Assembly (NCBI GenBank): GCA_011037195.1
Contig: JAAEAF010000368.1
Coordinates: forward strand, 124,001 to 188,000
Length of the DNA stretch: 64,000 nt
DNA from: Triatoma infestans
Taxonomy: Eukaryota > Arthropoda > Insecta > Hemiptera > Reduviidae
Direction: 5' to 3'
Positions 10,418 through 22,400 of this stretch are shown in pieces. The notes under the pieces were generated by a model. It saw only the letters and a program-made list of their open reading frames with translations, was not told the DNA's origin and ran no database searches. Within the stretch, counting starts at the first letter, position 1; every line of letters begins with the position of its first letter. The translations under genes were made by a program, and so were the position numbers.

Positions 10418-13400
10418 ATGGCGCCGAAATCAAATAAAAAAGCCTTAAAAAATGGTTTTTATTTTTTTATGTTGGATGTAAGAGAAAAAGAGGAAGCGAA
10501 AGGACGAAAGTTCCAAGGATTAAAGGATGTAGCAGAAGTGGCTAACCCGCTATGGAGCGTAAATATATAATCTTACTTACTCTTATCATTAGTGGAATTC
10601 CTTTTATCATTGACGGAATTGTTACTATATTATTGCCATTTTGTTTTGTTTCATTGAACTATGAAATTTCAGTTTTATGATTTAAGAATTTCACCTAGTT
10701 ATTTGGAATTAGATAAGGCTCTTATTTTTCCTTATCTAAGAACTTGGTTCAGTTGCACTTTGTAGCATAAAGAGAAAAACAAACGATGCATAGTTCAATA
10801 GCTAGTTAGACAATGAAAGGAAAGTAACATTAGTGAGGTTATTTACTGCATGAGGGCTATGGAAAAAAATTAAAAATTTCTCTGTTTCTTTTAACTGTTA
10901 ATTTATTAAATCACATGATAGTACTTACCACATTTCCTGTCTGTACTTTATATACCAGCTGATAGTAAATTCAGGCTTATCTATTGAAAAATTTCTCCCA
11001 GTGGAAATTTAAATTTAGTTTTTATATTTATCGATAGAGGAAGTATTTATTTTGGATGATATGAAAATATCTAGAAGTCGGGTAATTTACGAAGAGATGT
11101 TGGCCAATATGTGGAGAATTATAAAATAAGAATAGATAACGCATTTAGGAGAGTCCGCCCACATGGGTTTGGACCACATCTAACATATCTTCTGACACTC
11201 CCTGTCTTGAACTCCCAACTTTCAAACTCAGTTCTTTATCACTTATCACAGGACCAACAAACTGGGACCTCTTCAAGAATATTCTGGATAACCAAATAGA
11301 TTTAAATATCAGATTAAAAACAGCAGAAGAGTCGATGTAGCAGTAGGCCATTTTACTAAAACTATTCTACAAGCAGCCTATTTCTACAACTATTCTACAA
11401 CCACTACTTCCCCAAAATCAAAAGTTCTCAAAAAAAAAAAAATACTACTACACTTAAGGAACTCACTGACAGATAAGAAATGCCTAAGCAAGATGGCAAC
11501 TACCATCTGAACGCAGACCATTAAACAACTAACGAGACTACTTAAAAAAGAATTATATATAATCTAAAAGCAGAAATTTACAAACTGTACACTTCAATAA
11601 AGAAACCTGCACAGCAATCTAATTCTTACGGACCCATAAGCCTTTTAGCCATCTTAGCAAAAATTCTGGAGAAGCTTCTACTAAGGCGTTTAATCTCCAT
11701 AATAGAAGAAGCGCAACATCAGTTTACTTCCGCTCATTTCATTCCACAATCGGTGCATCGCATGGTAGGCACTATTGCCTCTTCCATAGAGCGAAAACAG
11801 TATTCTTCGGGTGTTTTTCTCGATGTGGTTCAGGCATTTGGTCATGTCTGATACTCCGGCTTGTTGCGAAAAATCAAAAACCCTCTTTCATTTAGCTACT
11901 ATCTAATCATCAAATCTTACTTGGCTAGGAAGAATACTAGGTCCGTTCCGTTTTCTACTGTTTACCATCTTCTCAAAGCACATTTATTTCAGTATACAGA
12001 TGAAACAGCTATTCTATCTCCTGATCCTTCCCAAGCCGGCCAAAATGTCCAGCACATCTAAACCTTCTTGAAACCTGGTTTCATGATGGAAAAAAGTCTA
12101 TCCACATCACCTTTACTTTCAGAAAATCTATTTGCCTACCAGTTTATCTTAATGGCATTACCATTCTCCAGCTGACATAGTAGGATACTTGGGGTTGTAC
12201 ATTGACAAGAGATTAACATGAAATCCGACTGAAACGACAGAATGCGAACACGTTACAAATTACTTTCTGGACTGTGATCGCAGATCAAACATTAACTTGA
12301 ACCACAATCTGTCTATTTACGAGACACTTTAAAGACCGATATGGATATACGGAGCAGAAGTGTGGGGCTCAACCAAATATTATTTATTTATATAGTTTTA
12401 TTTATTTTTTAAGAATATGACAGCTGAAGAAAGAGATTATTATAATAAAAAAGCTAGTACTGCTAAAGGAGCCGATGAAGATGGGCGGCATAAATTCACT
12501 TCACTGGGTGTAAGTTATGCGGCCATAGATGCCGAAGCTAGAGAGAAAGAAGAATCTAATAATATCATGCTCCAGACAATTCGTAACACTGTGCGGTCAC
12601 TAGATCGAAAAACAAGTAATTATATATAAAACAGTAAATTTAAAACGTTGAGAAATATTAATTTTTTTTACTTTTCATATATCTTGTAGAAATTTATTTA
12701 AAATATTACTTACTGTCATTTACAGCTTTGTTAACCCATAAGTTTTATTTGTGCCATGTAAATTATTTTTACAAGACAGAAGTTGATTTTTATTCAGTGG
12801 CAGAAATAGCACTTTCGGAGTTTAATTTGCGCGATGGACTTTTGAAAACTTTACATTTCTTCGTAGATCCAGGTATATTTCTAGGCTATGTAAAATTATT
12901 AACAATATAAGTAAAATCGATGATTTTATTTAAAACTATATTATAATAATGTTTAAAACTTGTTGTTGTAAATATGTAGTAAGAACGCCTGCAAATGCCA
13001 AATCCACAGACTAAGCCTTCTTCAGTTGATGATCATTGATAGGTTTCGGGTATTCACTCATCTTCAAGAACATTTTTTGATTAACATAGTGATAATATGG
13101 CCAGCAAAATACAGAGTCACAAATACACTGTACTTGATGACTCCAGGGTCCCTGAAGAAGCGACTGCTCCACTTTCTCCTGCAGGGTTTCCGTTTTTCTT
13201 AAAAAATCATTAAATTCTCTAGCTTAGGAGTCTTATTTATTACGCTAGAAACCAGAAGTTATTTTCTTTTAGGAGAAAGTGTTAAAGCCGATGTATTCAG
13301 CATTGACCTTGTGTATTCCAGTCTAAGAACCCGAATAGTTCTTACTTCCTGGACATCTTTCCTACTCATACTTAGACCTGCAGAATTAATTGTGTACAAA

Positions 13401-16400
13401 CTTGGATTTCCCATTGACAATTTTTTTTTTTGCCCAGAATGATTAGGAGAAACTTGGATTTAAAAACCTCAAATAGAAAATTCTATTTCACTAACACTCC
13501 ATTCATTCCTTTCTATTTATCATTAATGATTGATTCTGAAGAGCTCGGTGTTCTAAACTCTCAGTCAGATACTTATCTCAGAATTATAGACACCTTTAAT
13601 TTGACTAGTTACCAGTCGTCTGTCAAACCCATTGTCTTGAAATATTGCCGAACCTATAGTTAGCTTACTGTTACAGATAAAGGACGTACCTTTAAATTCA
13701 TCGCCTCTCTTTTTTGATTTAAAGTTAATATTGTTTATCTAAGCGCCTAACTCCTCGCTTATAAAGAGATATCGCCTTCTTTTCTATGCGAAAAGTCAAG
13801 GTTCATTTTTTGGCAAAAAGTGATCAACTATAGCCAGCCAGTTACGGACCTATTAGTGAAAGTCAGAATTAAGACGACTTTTTATTGCTTACACAAAAAA
13901 TCGTCGTCTGGTAGCTTTTTGACCCTTCATGTGCTGTTGCTAAAAATTTAATTTTAATGCTTAAAATAGACAAAATAAAAATAAAAATGTTTATTTATTT
14001 CTAGGCAAAATCCCTTTGGGATTGCGTTTTGAAGCAAAAGACTGGGCTGAAAAAACTCATGGGATACCCTATGACTGGAACTGTGGTGAAAAAGATTATT
14101 ATAAGATTTACATAAGCATTCGTGATTTCTTGAAAGTAAGTATTTTTTTTTTCAGAATTACATCATTATCTTTTCAATAAATTTAATAGCAATCCTAAGT
14201 CCTCAGTAATTTTTGTTTACTTTATTCTTCTGGCAGTTAATACAGGCTTGAGTCCATTTCCAGTTGTCTCGTTAATATTTGGCCATGTGAATTTTGATAC
14301 CATCTGTTTCACGGTTGATTTTATACTTGAATGTGCGAAATTAGAAATTGTTGAAATTAGTTAAATCGAAAAGGTTCGGGAATAAAGGGTCAAGTGTTCT
14401 TTGTAGAAATACACATTTTACCAGAAGTGAGTGGACACTTTCTAAATTCTAATGACTTTTTTCTTCTAACAATTTATTAAGTTCTCGATCTTTTTTTTTT
14501 TATATTTTGCTTATCGTAATCTGTAATAGAGAGTTGGCTAAGTTTTGAAAAAATATCTGCAAACGTATTATTCTTATTGCTCACATATAAATTGTTTGTA
14601 ATTGTTTTAATTGTCCGAGGTGATATGCAAATTTGATAGACCCATGGTTTGTCAAAATTGTGACATGTCTTCCTTCGAGAAAGTATTTATTCTTCTTCTT
14701 TCCCTATCTCCTCTGTGCCGTGAGGCGTGGAGAAGCAGCCCCAATCCAGCCCTTCCATCGGTCCCTATCCCGTGTCATCTTTCTTATCCCCGTAAGAGAT
14801 TCCCCTCTTCCCTGGCCCAAGTTTATCAGTATATTCCTCATCTCTGTGCCGTGAGGCGTGGAGAAGCAGCCCCAATCCAGCCCTTCCATCGGTCCCTATC
14901 CCGTGTCATCCTTCTTATCCCCGTAAGAGATTCCCCTTTTCCCTGGCCAAGTTTATCAATATATTCCTCATACATGAATTCAAGGTCTACCTCTTGCTTT
15001 AAGCATCGAGCATTTGTTTGGCCTTGCGCCTATCCTCCATTCTCAAAACATGGCCAAACCATCCCTACTGTCGCGCCTCCAAAATTTACCGCGCTGGCTA
15101 TACGGTAAATAATTTTATTTCTATCCCAAGCCTTTTCCGTGAGCATTCTCAGAGAATATGTGGTCCTGAGTTTGTCTACCAGGTCTGATCCAGGTTGAAG
15201 ATGGTGCTTCAATTTGGTAAAACCATATATCTAGTTTTTCAATCCAAAAAAAGGTGTAATTTTAATGTTCACCTTGTTGGTTTCCTGTCGTTCGGCCAAA
15301 TTAGCATCCTCTTCTTTCGGCATCACGTCGGGGCCACCAACGTTTGTGGACCTCTTTGAAAAAGAAAAAACTAAATTTATTTTTTACAAAAGCTCTTAAC
15401 ATTCATTCATATGATTATAAAACCACATGATCCTAGTTTTATAATTTAGCAAAATAATGATTTTATATTCAGAGCAGAGCGCCTCCTACAAGTTATTATC
15501 CACACGACGCGACAAGAATACATCTAAGATTTTGTCCAGATACTTTCTTATAATTGATTCAAAATAAATTATCCACATGACTCTGTTAGAGTAATCGTAA
15601 GATTTTCCTGCTTTTTTCCAATGAGTCTGAAGATGAGTGACTGCCGAAATCAGTCAGGAAAAAAGAAAAAGAAGCAGACGGACAATGTTTTAGATGTAAG
15701 TTCATTATTGAGGGCCTACTTATAAAACAATGTATCAATTGTTACAGGGGGACAGTTCTAGTATTCCTCCTGTTTATACAATGCCAGATTCGCTAAATAG
15801 CAATATGTGTTTGTCAGCTGTGAAAAGTGCACTCACGACACTCTGTGAAGCGGCAAGTAAGTTTTTTTCATACGCTTATTATAGATCTATTAAACTAAAT
15901 ATTAGTGAACTTCAGATGCTTTTTTCCTTGCTTATTTAAAGTTTTTGAAGTTTCCTTGCTTAATTTTGTGTCTTATTTTATAGCTTAGGTTTCTCCTACG
16001 TAGAATCGGGGAGTAATACAGCTAAAATTTCGGGAATTACGTAATGGACAATTGTTTGAATTTATTAACATATATTAAAATTATAAGGCGTTCCTTCTAC
16101 TCGCTTTTCCAGAATCAAATTTTGCCTGTAACTCGTTCCATATAATTTTTTTTTTTTTTAGCGCGATGTATTTTTATTCATTTTTAGAGTTGCCGATGGT
16201 TTTTAGACTTGAAGAATCGGGGATTTTTATTTTGATATCCATCCCGTAGAATGAGTTTTATACCCTACGAATCCTAGTAAAGCATCCATCCAAAACATTA
16301 GCAAGAGTCAGCGCTTATTTAATGCGCCATATCGTCGATTATGTTGCATTGCTAAACATGGTTTCTTAATAATTTCAGTAGAATCCCTGTTATTGTATAA

Positions 16401-19400
16401 ACCTTCCATCACTGTTAACAATGTTACCCCATCATATCTTTTCTCTGTATATCTGACGGCTATTTGTCATCCATTCCTTCGACTAAGTAACAAAATAAAA
16501 GCCTCTCTTTTTGGAGGAATTAGATTAGATTAGATTCTATGGGGGAATTGGCTCTTTAGCCTGCGCTACCGCGACCCCCATTGTGGCACCCCCTAAGTTG
16601 GAGACCTTTGTCCTTTGTTGAACTGTGGAGTCTGGGAGTCTGGAGAGGCTCCCCAGGTGGTTAATTTAGAGCACCTGCCTTCAGAGCACCCCCTCGAACC
16701 CTGTCTGCCTTAATAGACTTAGTAGACCTGAAAGGGGTCTCAGGCTGAGGCTTGAAGGCACCAGCTTTTCTTCTCCAAAGAGGCGATACGTGCAGTGCTG
16801 TTTTCTCTTCTTCCTGACAAAACCTACACAGGCTATCCGTTGCCAGGCCCATGCGATGCATGTGCTTATTAAGTCTACATTGGCCAGTGAGAATGCCAAC
16901 TGCCATCCTTAAAGCCACCCGGCCTAGTTGGACTAATTCTGCAGTTAGCTTGGGCGAGTAGCTATAAATAAACGTTTTCACCTGCCTCTGGCCTGGGGTT
17001 TTAGCCCACCATTCCCTTGATCGGTCGTGCATCCATGTCTAATGACGGTTCCGGCCCTATAAGTGTTCCGATGGAACCCTCCCGGGCCAAACGATCTGCC
17101 GCCTCATTACCTCTGTGACCCGAATGCCCAGGTACTCAAACCAGGAAGACCTTATTATGGCTACTAATATACCTAAGTGCACCTAGGCAATCCCCCACCA
17201 GCTTTGAGCTGATCTCCCATGAGTCAATTGCCCGCAGGGCAGCTGGCTATCCGAATAAATGACGATTCTGGAGTTATGCACTCCGCGTCTTCTTATTTCG
17301 GCGGCGCAGATAGTAAGGTAAGAATTGCGACTAGTTCCGCCTGAAAGACCGTAGCTAGTCCTTCCAGGCTCATCGAGATATTACATCTCGGATGAGCCCC
17401 GTAAACGCCAGCTCCCATTCCTTTTTCCATCTTAGACCCGGCCCTTTACCACATAGATTCGCCTGAAATTGGCGGCCCGGCCCGTTCTTCCATGCCCCTC
17501 TGTCTAATATCAAGGCTTTGAAGGGTTTTTGGAAGTCGTATCTAGGAGTCATTATATCCGAACGCAGACCTAGAATCGGGTCTGCCTCCAACTCTTCGCA
17601 TAGTTTCTGCTATTTCCCGCTATGCCTGGGATAAATGGGAGCTTGTCCCTGTTGCAGTCGAACCATGACTGCCCTTGTAACGCCTTGGACGTAGATGTGG
17701 AGTGGTGGAAGGTTTAAAAGAACCTCCAAGGCCGCAGTGGGGGTAGTCACCATGGCGCCCATCGTGCTCAGGCAAACCATCCTTAGAACACTTCCAAGCG
17801 CTTAGTCCCCAACTTTTACGCACAGCCTCCTACACCTACACATGGCGATTTTGGCTTTGTGTGTGATAATATTAATGTGAGAATTCCATGTCAGCCTTCG
17901 GTCAAACATGACTCCCAAATATTTGGCTTCCATGGCAAAGGAATCGTGACCCCTCCGAGTATAGGCTGTTGGAAGCCTTGTAAATTACTTTTCCTTGTAA
18001 AAGGAACCACTCGGGTTTCGTGGGGATTAATGGAGAGACCCTCCGCCCTATACCATTGATGTACAATGTTGAGCGCCCTCTGCGTGCGCTCCAAACAGTT
18101 GCTCCCTCACCGCGATTGCCAGATCATCCGCAAATCCTAGGCAATGGAAGCTTTCCGCAGTTAATTTGGCCAGGATGTCATCGGCTAGTAACGTCTACAA
18201 AAGTGGCGACAATCTACTCACCCTGGCCACAAGAAATGACTTACCTATGGTGGCTATGTTAGTCCTTCCCAATAGACTCATCCTTATCCACTGACCAACC
18301 ATTGGAGGTGAACCCCTTTTCATCAGTGTACCCACCAGGGACTCTGAGGACACATTATTAAAGGCCCTCTCTATATCCAAAAAGGTGGCTACCGCAATTT
18401 CCTTGTCGTCAAGCGACTTTTGGAGTAGCCTATTTAGGTCATCCAACACCAAGTCTACGGATTTCCCTGGAATATTGACGACTATTGAGAGGATTCGACC
18501 TCAAAATCATCCTCTCCATGTCTTCAGCAGAAATGAGGACAGGCTTATTGGTCTAAACGACTTTGGCGATTGGTCTGCTGCCTTCCCTACTTTTGGGAGG
18601 AACACGACCTTCGCCTTTTGCCATTCTCTCGGAATGAATCCCCAGGCCAAACAGCCTCTGAACATCCTACATAGCTGTGGTATCTACACCTCCACCGCCT
18701 TCTGTAAGAAGATCGGGTGCTTTGTAGGGCTTGAACTTTCCAAACGCCCATCTTAGATAGATAGATAGATTCTAACGGGGGAATTGGCTCTTCAGCCTAC
18801 GCCACCGCGACCGACACCCCAAGGATCTATTGTGGCACCCCCCGAGTTGGAGACCCTCCCACTATTCTGTCCTTAACCGGACTGTGGAATTGGGGGGGGG
18901 CTCCCAGGTGGTCAGTCAGAGCACCTGCCATCAGAGCACCCTCTCGAGTCCTGCTTGCCTTAAAAGACTTAATAGGTCCGAGAGAGGGCCCTGGCTGAGG
19001 CTTGTTGGCACCAGCTTCTCTTTACCAAAGAGGCGGTACCTTAGCCAGACCAGCCCCTCGCACTGACATACTACATGCAGTGCCGTCTCCTCTTCCTCCT
19101 GACAAAACCTACATAGGCTATCCGTTGCCAGGCCCATGCGATGCATGTGCTTATTTAATCTACAATGGCCAGTGAAACGCCAACTGCTATCCTTATGGCC
19201 ACCCGGCCTAATTGGAGTAGTTCCGCAGTTAGCTTGGGCGAGTGGCTATGAATAAACGTTTTCGCCTGCCTCTGGCCTGGAGTTTTGACCCACCATTCCC
19301 TTGATCGGTCCTGCATCCATAACTTAATGGATGCACTCCTGAGGCATCTTGAGACACCACAGAACGGCTCCGGCCCGATAAGCGCTCCCATTGAACCCTC

Positions 19401-22400
19401 CCGGGCCAGGCGGTCCGCCGCCTCATTGCCTCTGTAACCCGAGTGCCCAGGTACCCAAACCAGGAAGACCTTATTATGGCTACTAATTTCCCTGAGTGCA
19501 CCTAGGCAGTCCCACACCAGCCTTGAGCTGATCTCCCACGAGTCAATTGCCCGCAGAGCAGCCTGGCTATCCGAATAAATGACGACTCTGGAGTTATACA
19601 CTCCCCGTCTTCTTATTTCGGCGGCGCAGATAATAATCGCGACTAGCTCCGCCTGAAAGACCGTAGCTAGCCTTCCCAGGCTCACCGAGATATTACATCT
19701 CGAGTGAGCCCCGTACACGCCGGCTCCCACTCCATCTTCCATCTTGGACCCGTCCGTGTACCACATAGATTCGCCTGTAACCGGCGGCCCATTCTTCCAT
19801 GCCCCTCTGTCTAATATCAGGACTTTGAAGGGTTTTTGGAAGTCATACCTAGGAGTCATTATGTCCGTAGGCAAGATCGGGTCCGCCTCCAGCTCCTCCC
19901 ATAGGTCTTGGTACTTCCCAGTATGCCTGGGATAAATGGGCGCTTGTCCCTGTCGTAGTCGTGCCACAACTGCTCTTGCAACGCCTTGGACGTAAATGTG
20001 GAGTGGTGGAAGGTTTAACAGGACCTCCAAGGCCGCAGTGGGGGTAATCATCACAGCACTCGTCGTACTCAAAACGCCCATCTTACCTATTCGGCAGTAT
20101 GACGTGATTCGCAATTTCCCAATCCGCCCGACTAGGCCTTCTCAGCCCTTCAACCTCGAGAAGGGCCTCTCGGTAAGAGAACTCTGGGAAATGTGTGCAG
20201 TTCCAACAACTCCTCTACTGAGTTAGTGTAGGTTCCATCATCTCTCCTCAGGAACCCTACGCTGTCCGCAGTACCTTCTTTTGCTAGGATTCTGTGAATT
20301 CTTGCGCACTCCGAAGTGCCCGCCACGTCCGCACATTCCTTATTTCCGTGCGGGGAATCTTCCTTAATTGTACTGCGTCAGTGCGCTCTTATACGATGCC
20401 CAGTCTTGGTTGGTTTTGGCTTTATTAAACAAGCCTTCTCACTTGCCTTCTTCTCTCTAGTGATTGATCCACCCGTCTGTCTTCGACCTACGAGGCCTTT
20501 CCTTCTCCGGACAGTTTTCCTGGTAGGCGTCCAATATCGCCTCAGTTACCAGTGCTACTGCCTGTTCCAGACTCTCTGACCCCCGTACATCCACCTTAAG
20601 GTGACTGAGACTCCCAACAAGTCCCTCCCAGCGAGTCTCCCTCGGGCTTCGAAGCCTACTAATGACCAATGGTGATCGAGCCAGTGAGAAATTTTGCTCA
20701 ACATGCAGCGCGAGGCTAGCGTCAAGTCCAGCACCTCCCTCCTAGCTGCAGTCACAAAGGTTGGTTCCGAGCCCAATTTAGCCACATGCAACGCTTCACC
20801 AATAATGAATTCATAAAGGTACTTACCCCATTGGTTGATATCGGTGCTCCCCCAGGCAGTATTATAGGCGTTGGCGTCGCACTCGGCACCAGCTGCAGAT
20901 TCCCTCTTCTACAGTATTCAGCTATTCCGCTCAATAGATGGAGAGGGAAGTCCTCATCACCAGGGAAGTACGCCGAGCTAATGACCAGCCTTTTCCCTCC
21001 CTCTTCGCTGGTGATAGTTAGGAGAGCTGTAACACAATTCGCGGAGCATAGCTCCGGTATTAGTCCGCAGCTCACCTTGCTACTATGTACTATACATGCG
21101 CTAGGTCTACTTACTTGTTGTACAGTACCTTTCCAAATTTCGGATTCAGTTCTCGGACGATCCCTCCATGGCTCCACGGCTCCTGCAGTAGGGCTACATG
21201 TAGCCCTCCCTGTCGAACCTCCTACTAAGCGCGCGGCCGAGCGGCCTTTGCATAATGGAGGTTCGCCTGCACATCTTGACTGCCATGTTAGGCCTCTGAA
21301 GGGGGCGGTAACGTCGGCCCCAGGTCCCCGTGGACGCCCCCGGCTTCCGCGGCCGCAGGTAACCGCTCCTGGCCTTGAGGCCCGTGGAGCAAGCAGGTAT
21401 CGCTTCCGGCAGGAGACGCACCCACGGGAATCCCCGCCTTTCCGTCTGCCCCTTCCTCCATCCGCCCCTCACCTACGGGTAACCCAGCCAGGGCAGCCTG
21501 TAACGCCTCCATCTCTCCTTCCAGGCCCCCCTGTCCTACTTCTGGCGAATCCGCCTTGAAAGTGCTCACGGCCTTGGGCTGATCCTCCCCCGTTTCCATC
21601 GCCTTGGCCTCCTCAGAGCTCTTACGAAAGTGCACCCGCCCCCAACCAAAATAGGGAGACATATCTAGCCTTTTCAGCTCCGCCAATAACCCTGACCATG
21701 GAGAACGTCCAGAGGCAACCCACCCTCTACGGGTAAGCAACCCCAGGTCTTCCACAATTTGGTGCTTAGCCCCTTGTTACTCACTTCCAAACGTGTGAGT
21801 ACCCTTTCGGCTTCTATCTTCTTACCTCCCTCGTTAGGGATAAAGACCTTACAGATCTCAGGACCTGGTATGTCATTCCCCTCGAGTGTTAGAAGGTTTG
21901 CACCTTCCCAGGATTTAAGCTTTGGAATACTCTCCCTTAGCCACCCGACACTATCTTTACATACACAAGTAATGACAATATACCCTAGTTTATGGGCGCA
22001 TTTGGCCAATCTGACCTGTGGCCCGCCTCTTGGGATATTGTCATACTCCCCCAGTATTGCTTCCTGGATGGCAGGCTGCCTCTCCGCACTTAGCTGGGTA
22101 TCGGGGAAGCCTTCTTGCACAACGGCGATTTTCACCGAAGAGAGAGCCTTGTTGTAGGATTGCTCCACAGCTTTGGCTTTCATTCTCTTAGGCTGTCGCT
22201 GCTGCGGCGGGGATTCCCCTTCCGAACTGGGCCTCTTGGTCGCCTTGGTGCTGGGTGCGACGCGTACGGCCCATTGGAGAAAGTTTTCTCTAATGAGTTG
22301 TCGTTTGGCCTGAATGTAGTCTTGGCCTGCCTCTATTCGAGCCTTGAGTTGTTTCCTGGAAACCCCTGACAGTCGGTCGACTTGCACCTGCTTCTCTTTC

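Noticed and set aside
15616..15660. Further hammerhead-like motif (ctgaagatgag ... gccgaaatcagtc)
   Set aside because: Helix II does not pair convincingly and helix I is absent, so it is not listed as a motif.
15650..15702. Possible 18-nt micro-exon of maelstrom (after gaagcag, before gtaagt)
   Set aside because: Phases would allow it, but exon 4 to exon 5 joins well without it and the acceptor lacks a pyrimidine tract.
20786..21559. 257-codon plus-strand frame
   Set aside because: It is the antisense of the GC-rich retrotransposon endonuclease/ORF1 region and has no domain; all recognisable retroelement motifs are on the minus strand.
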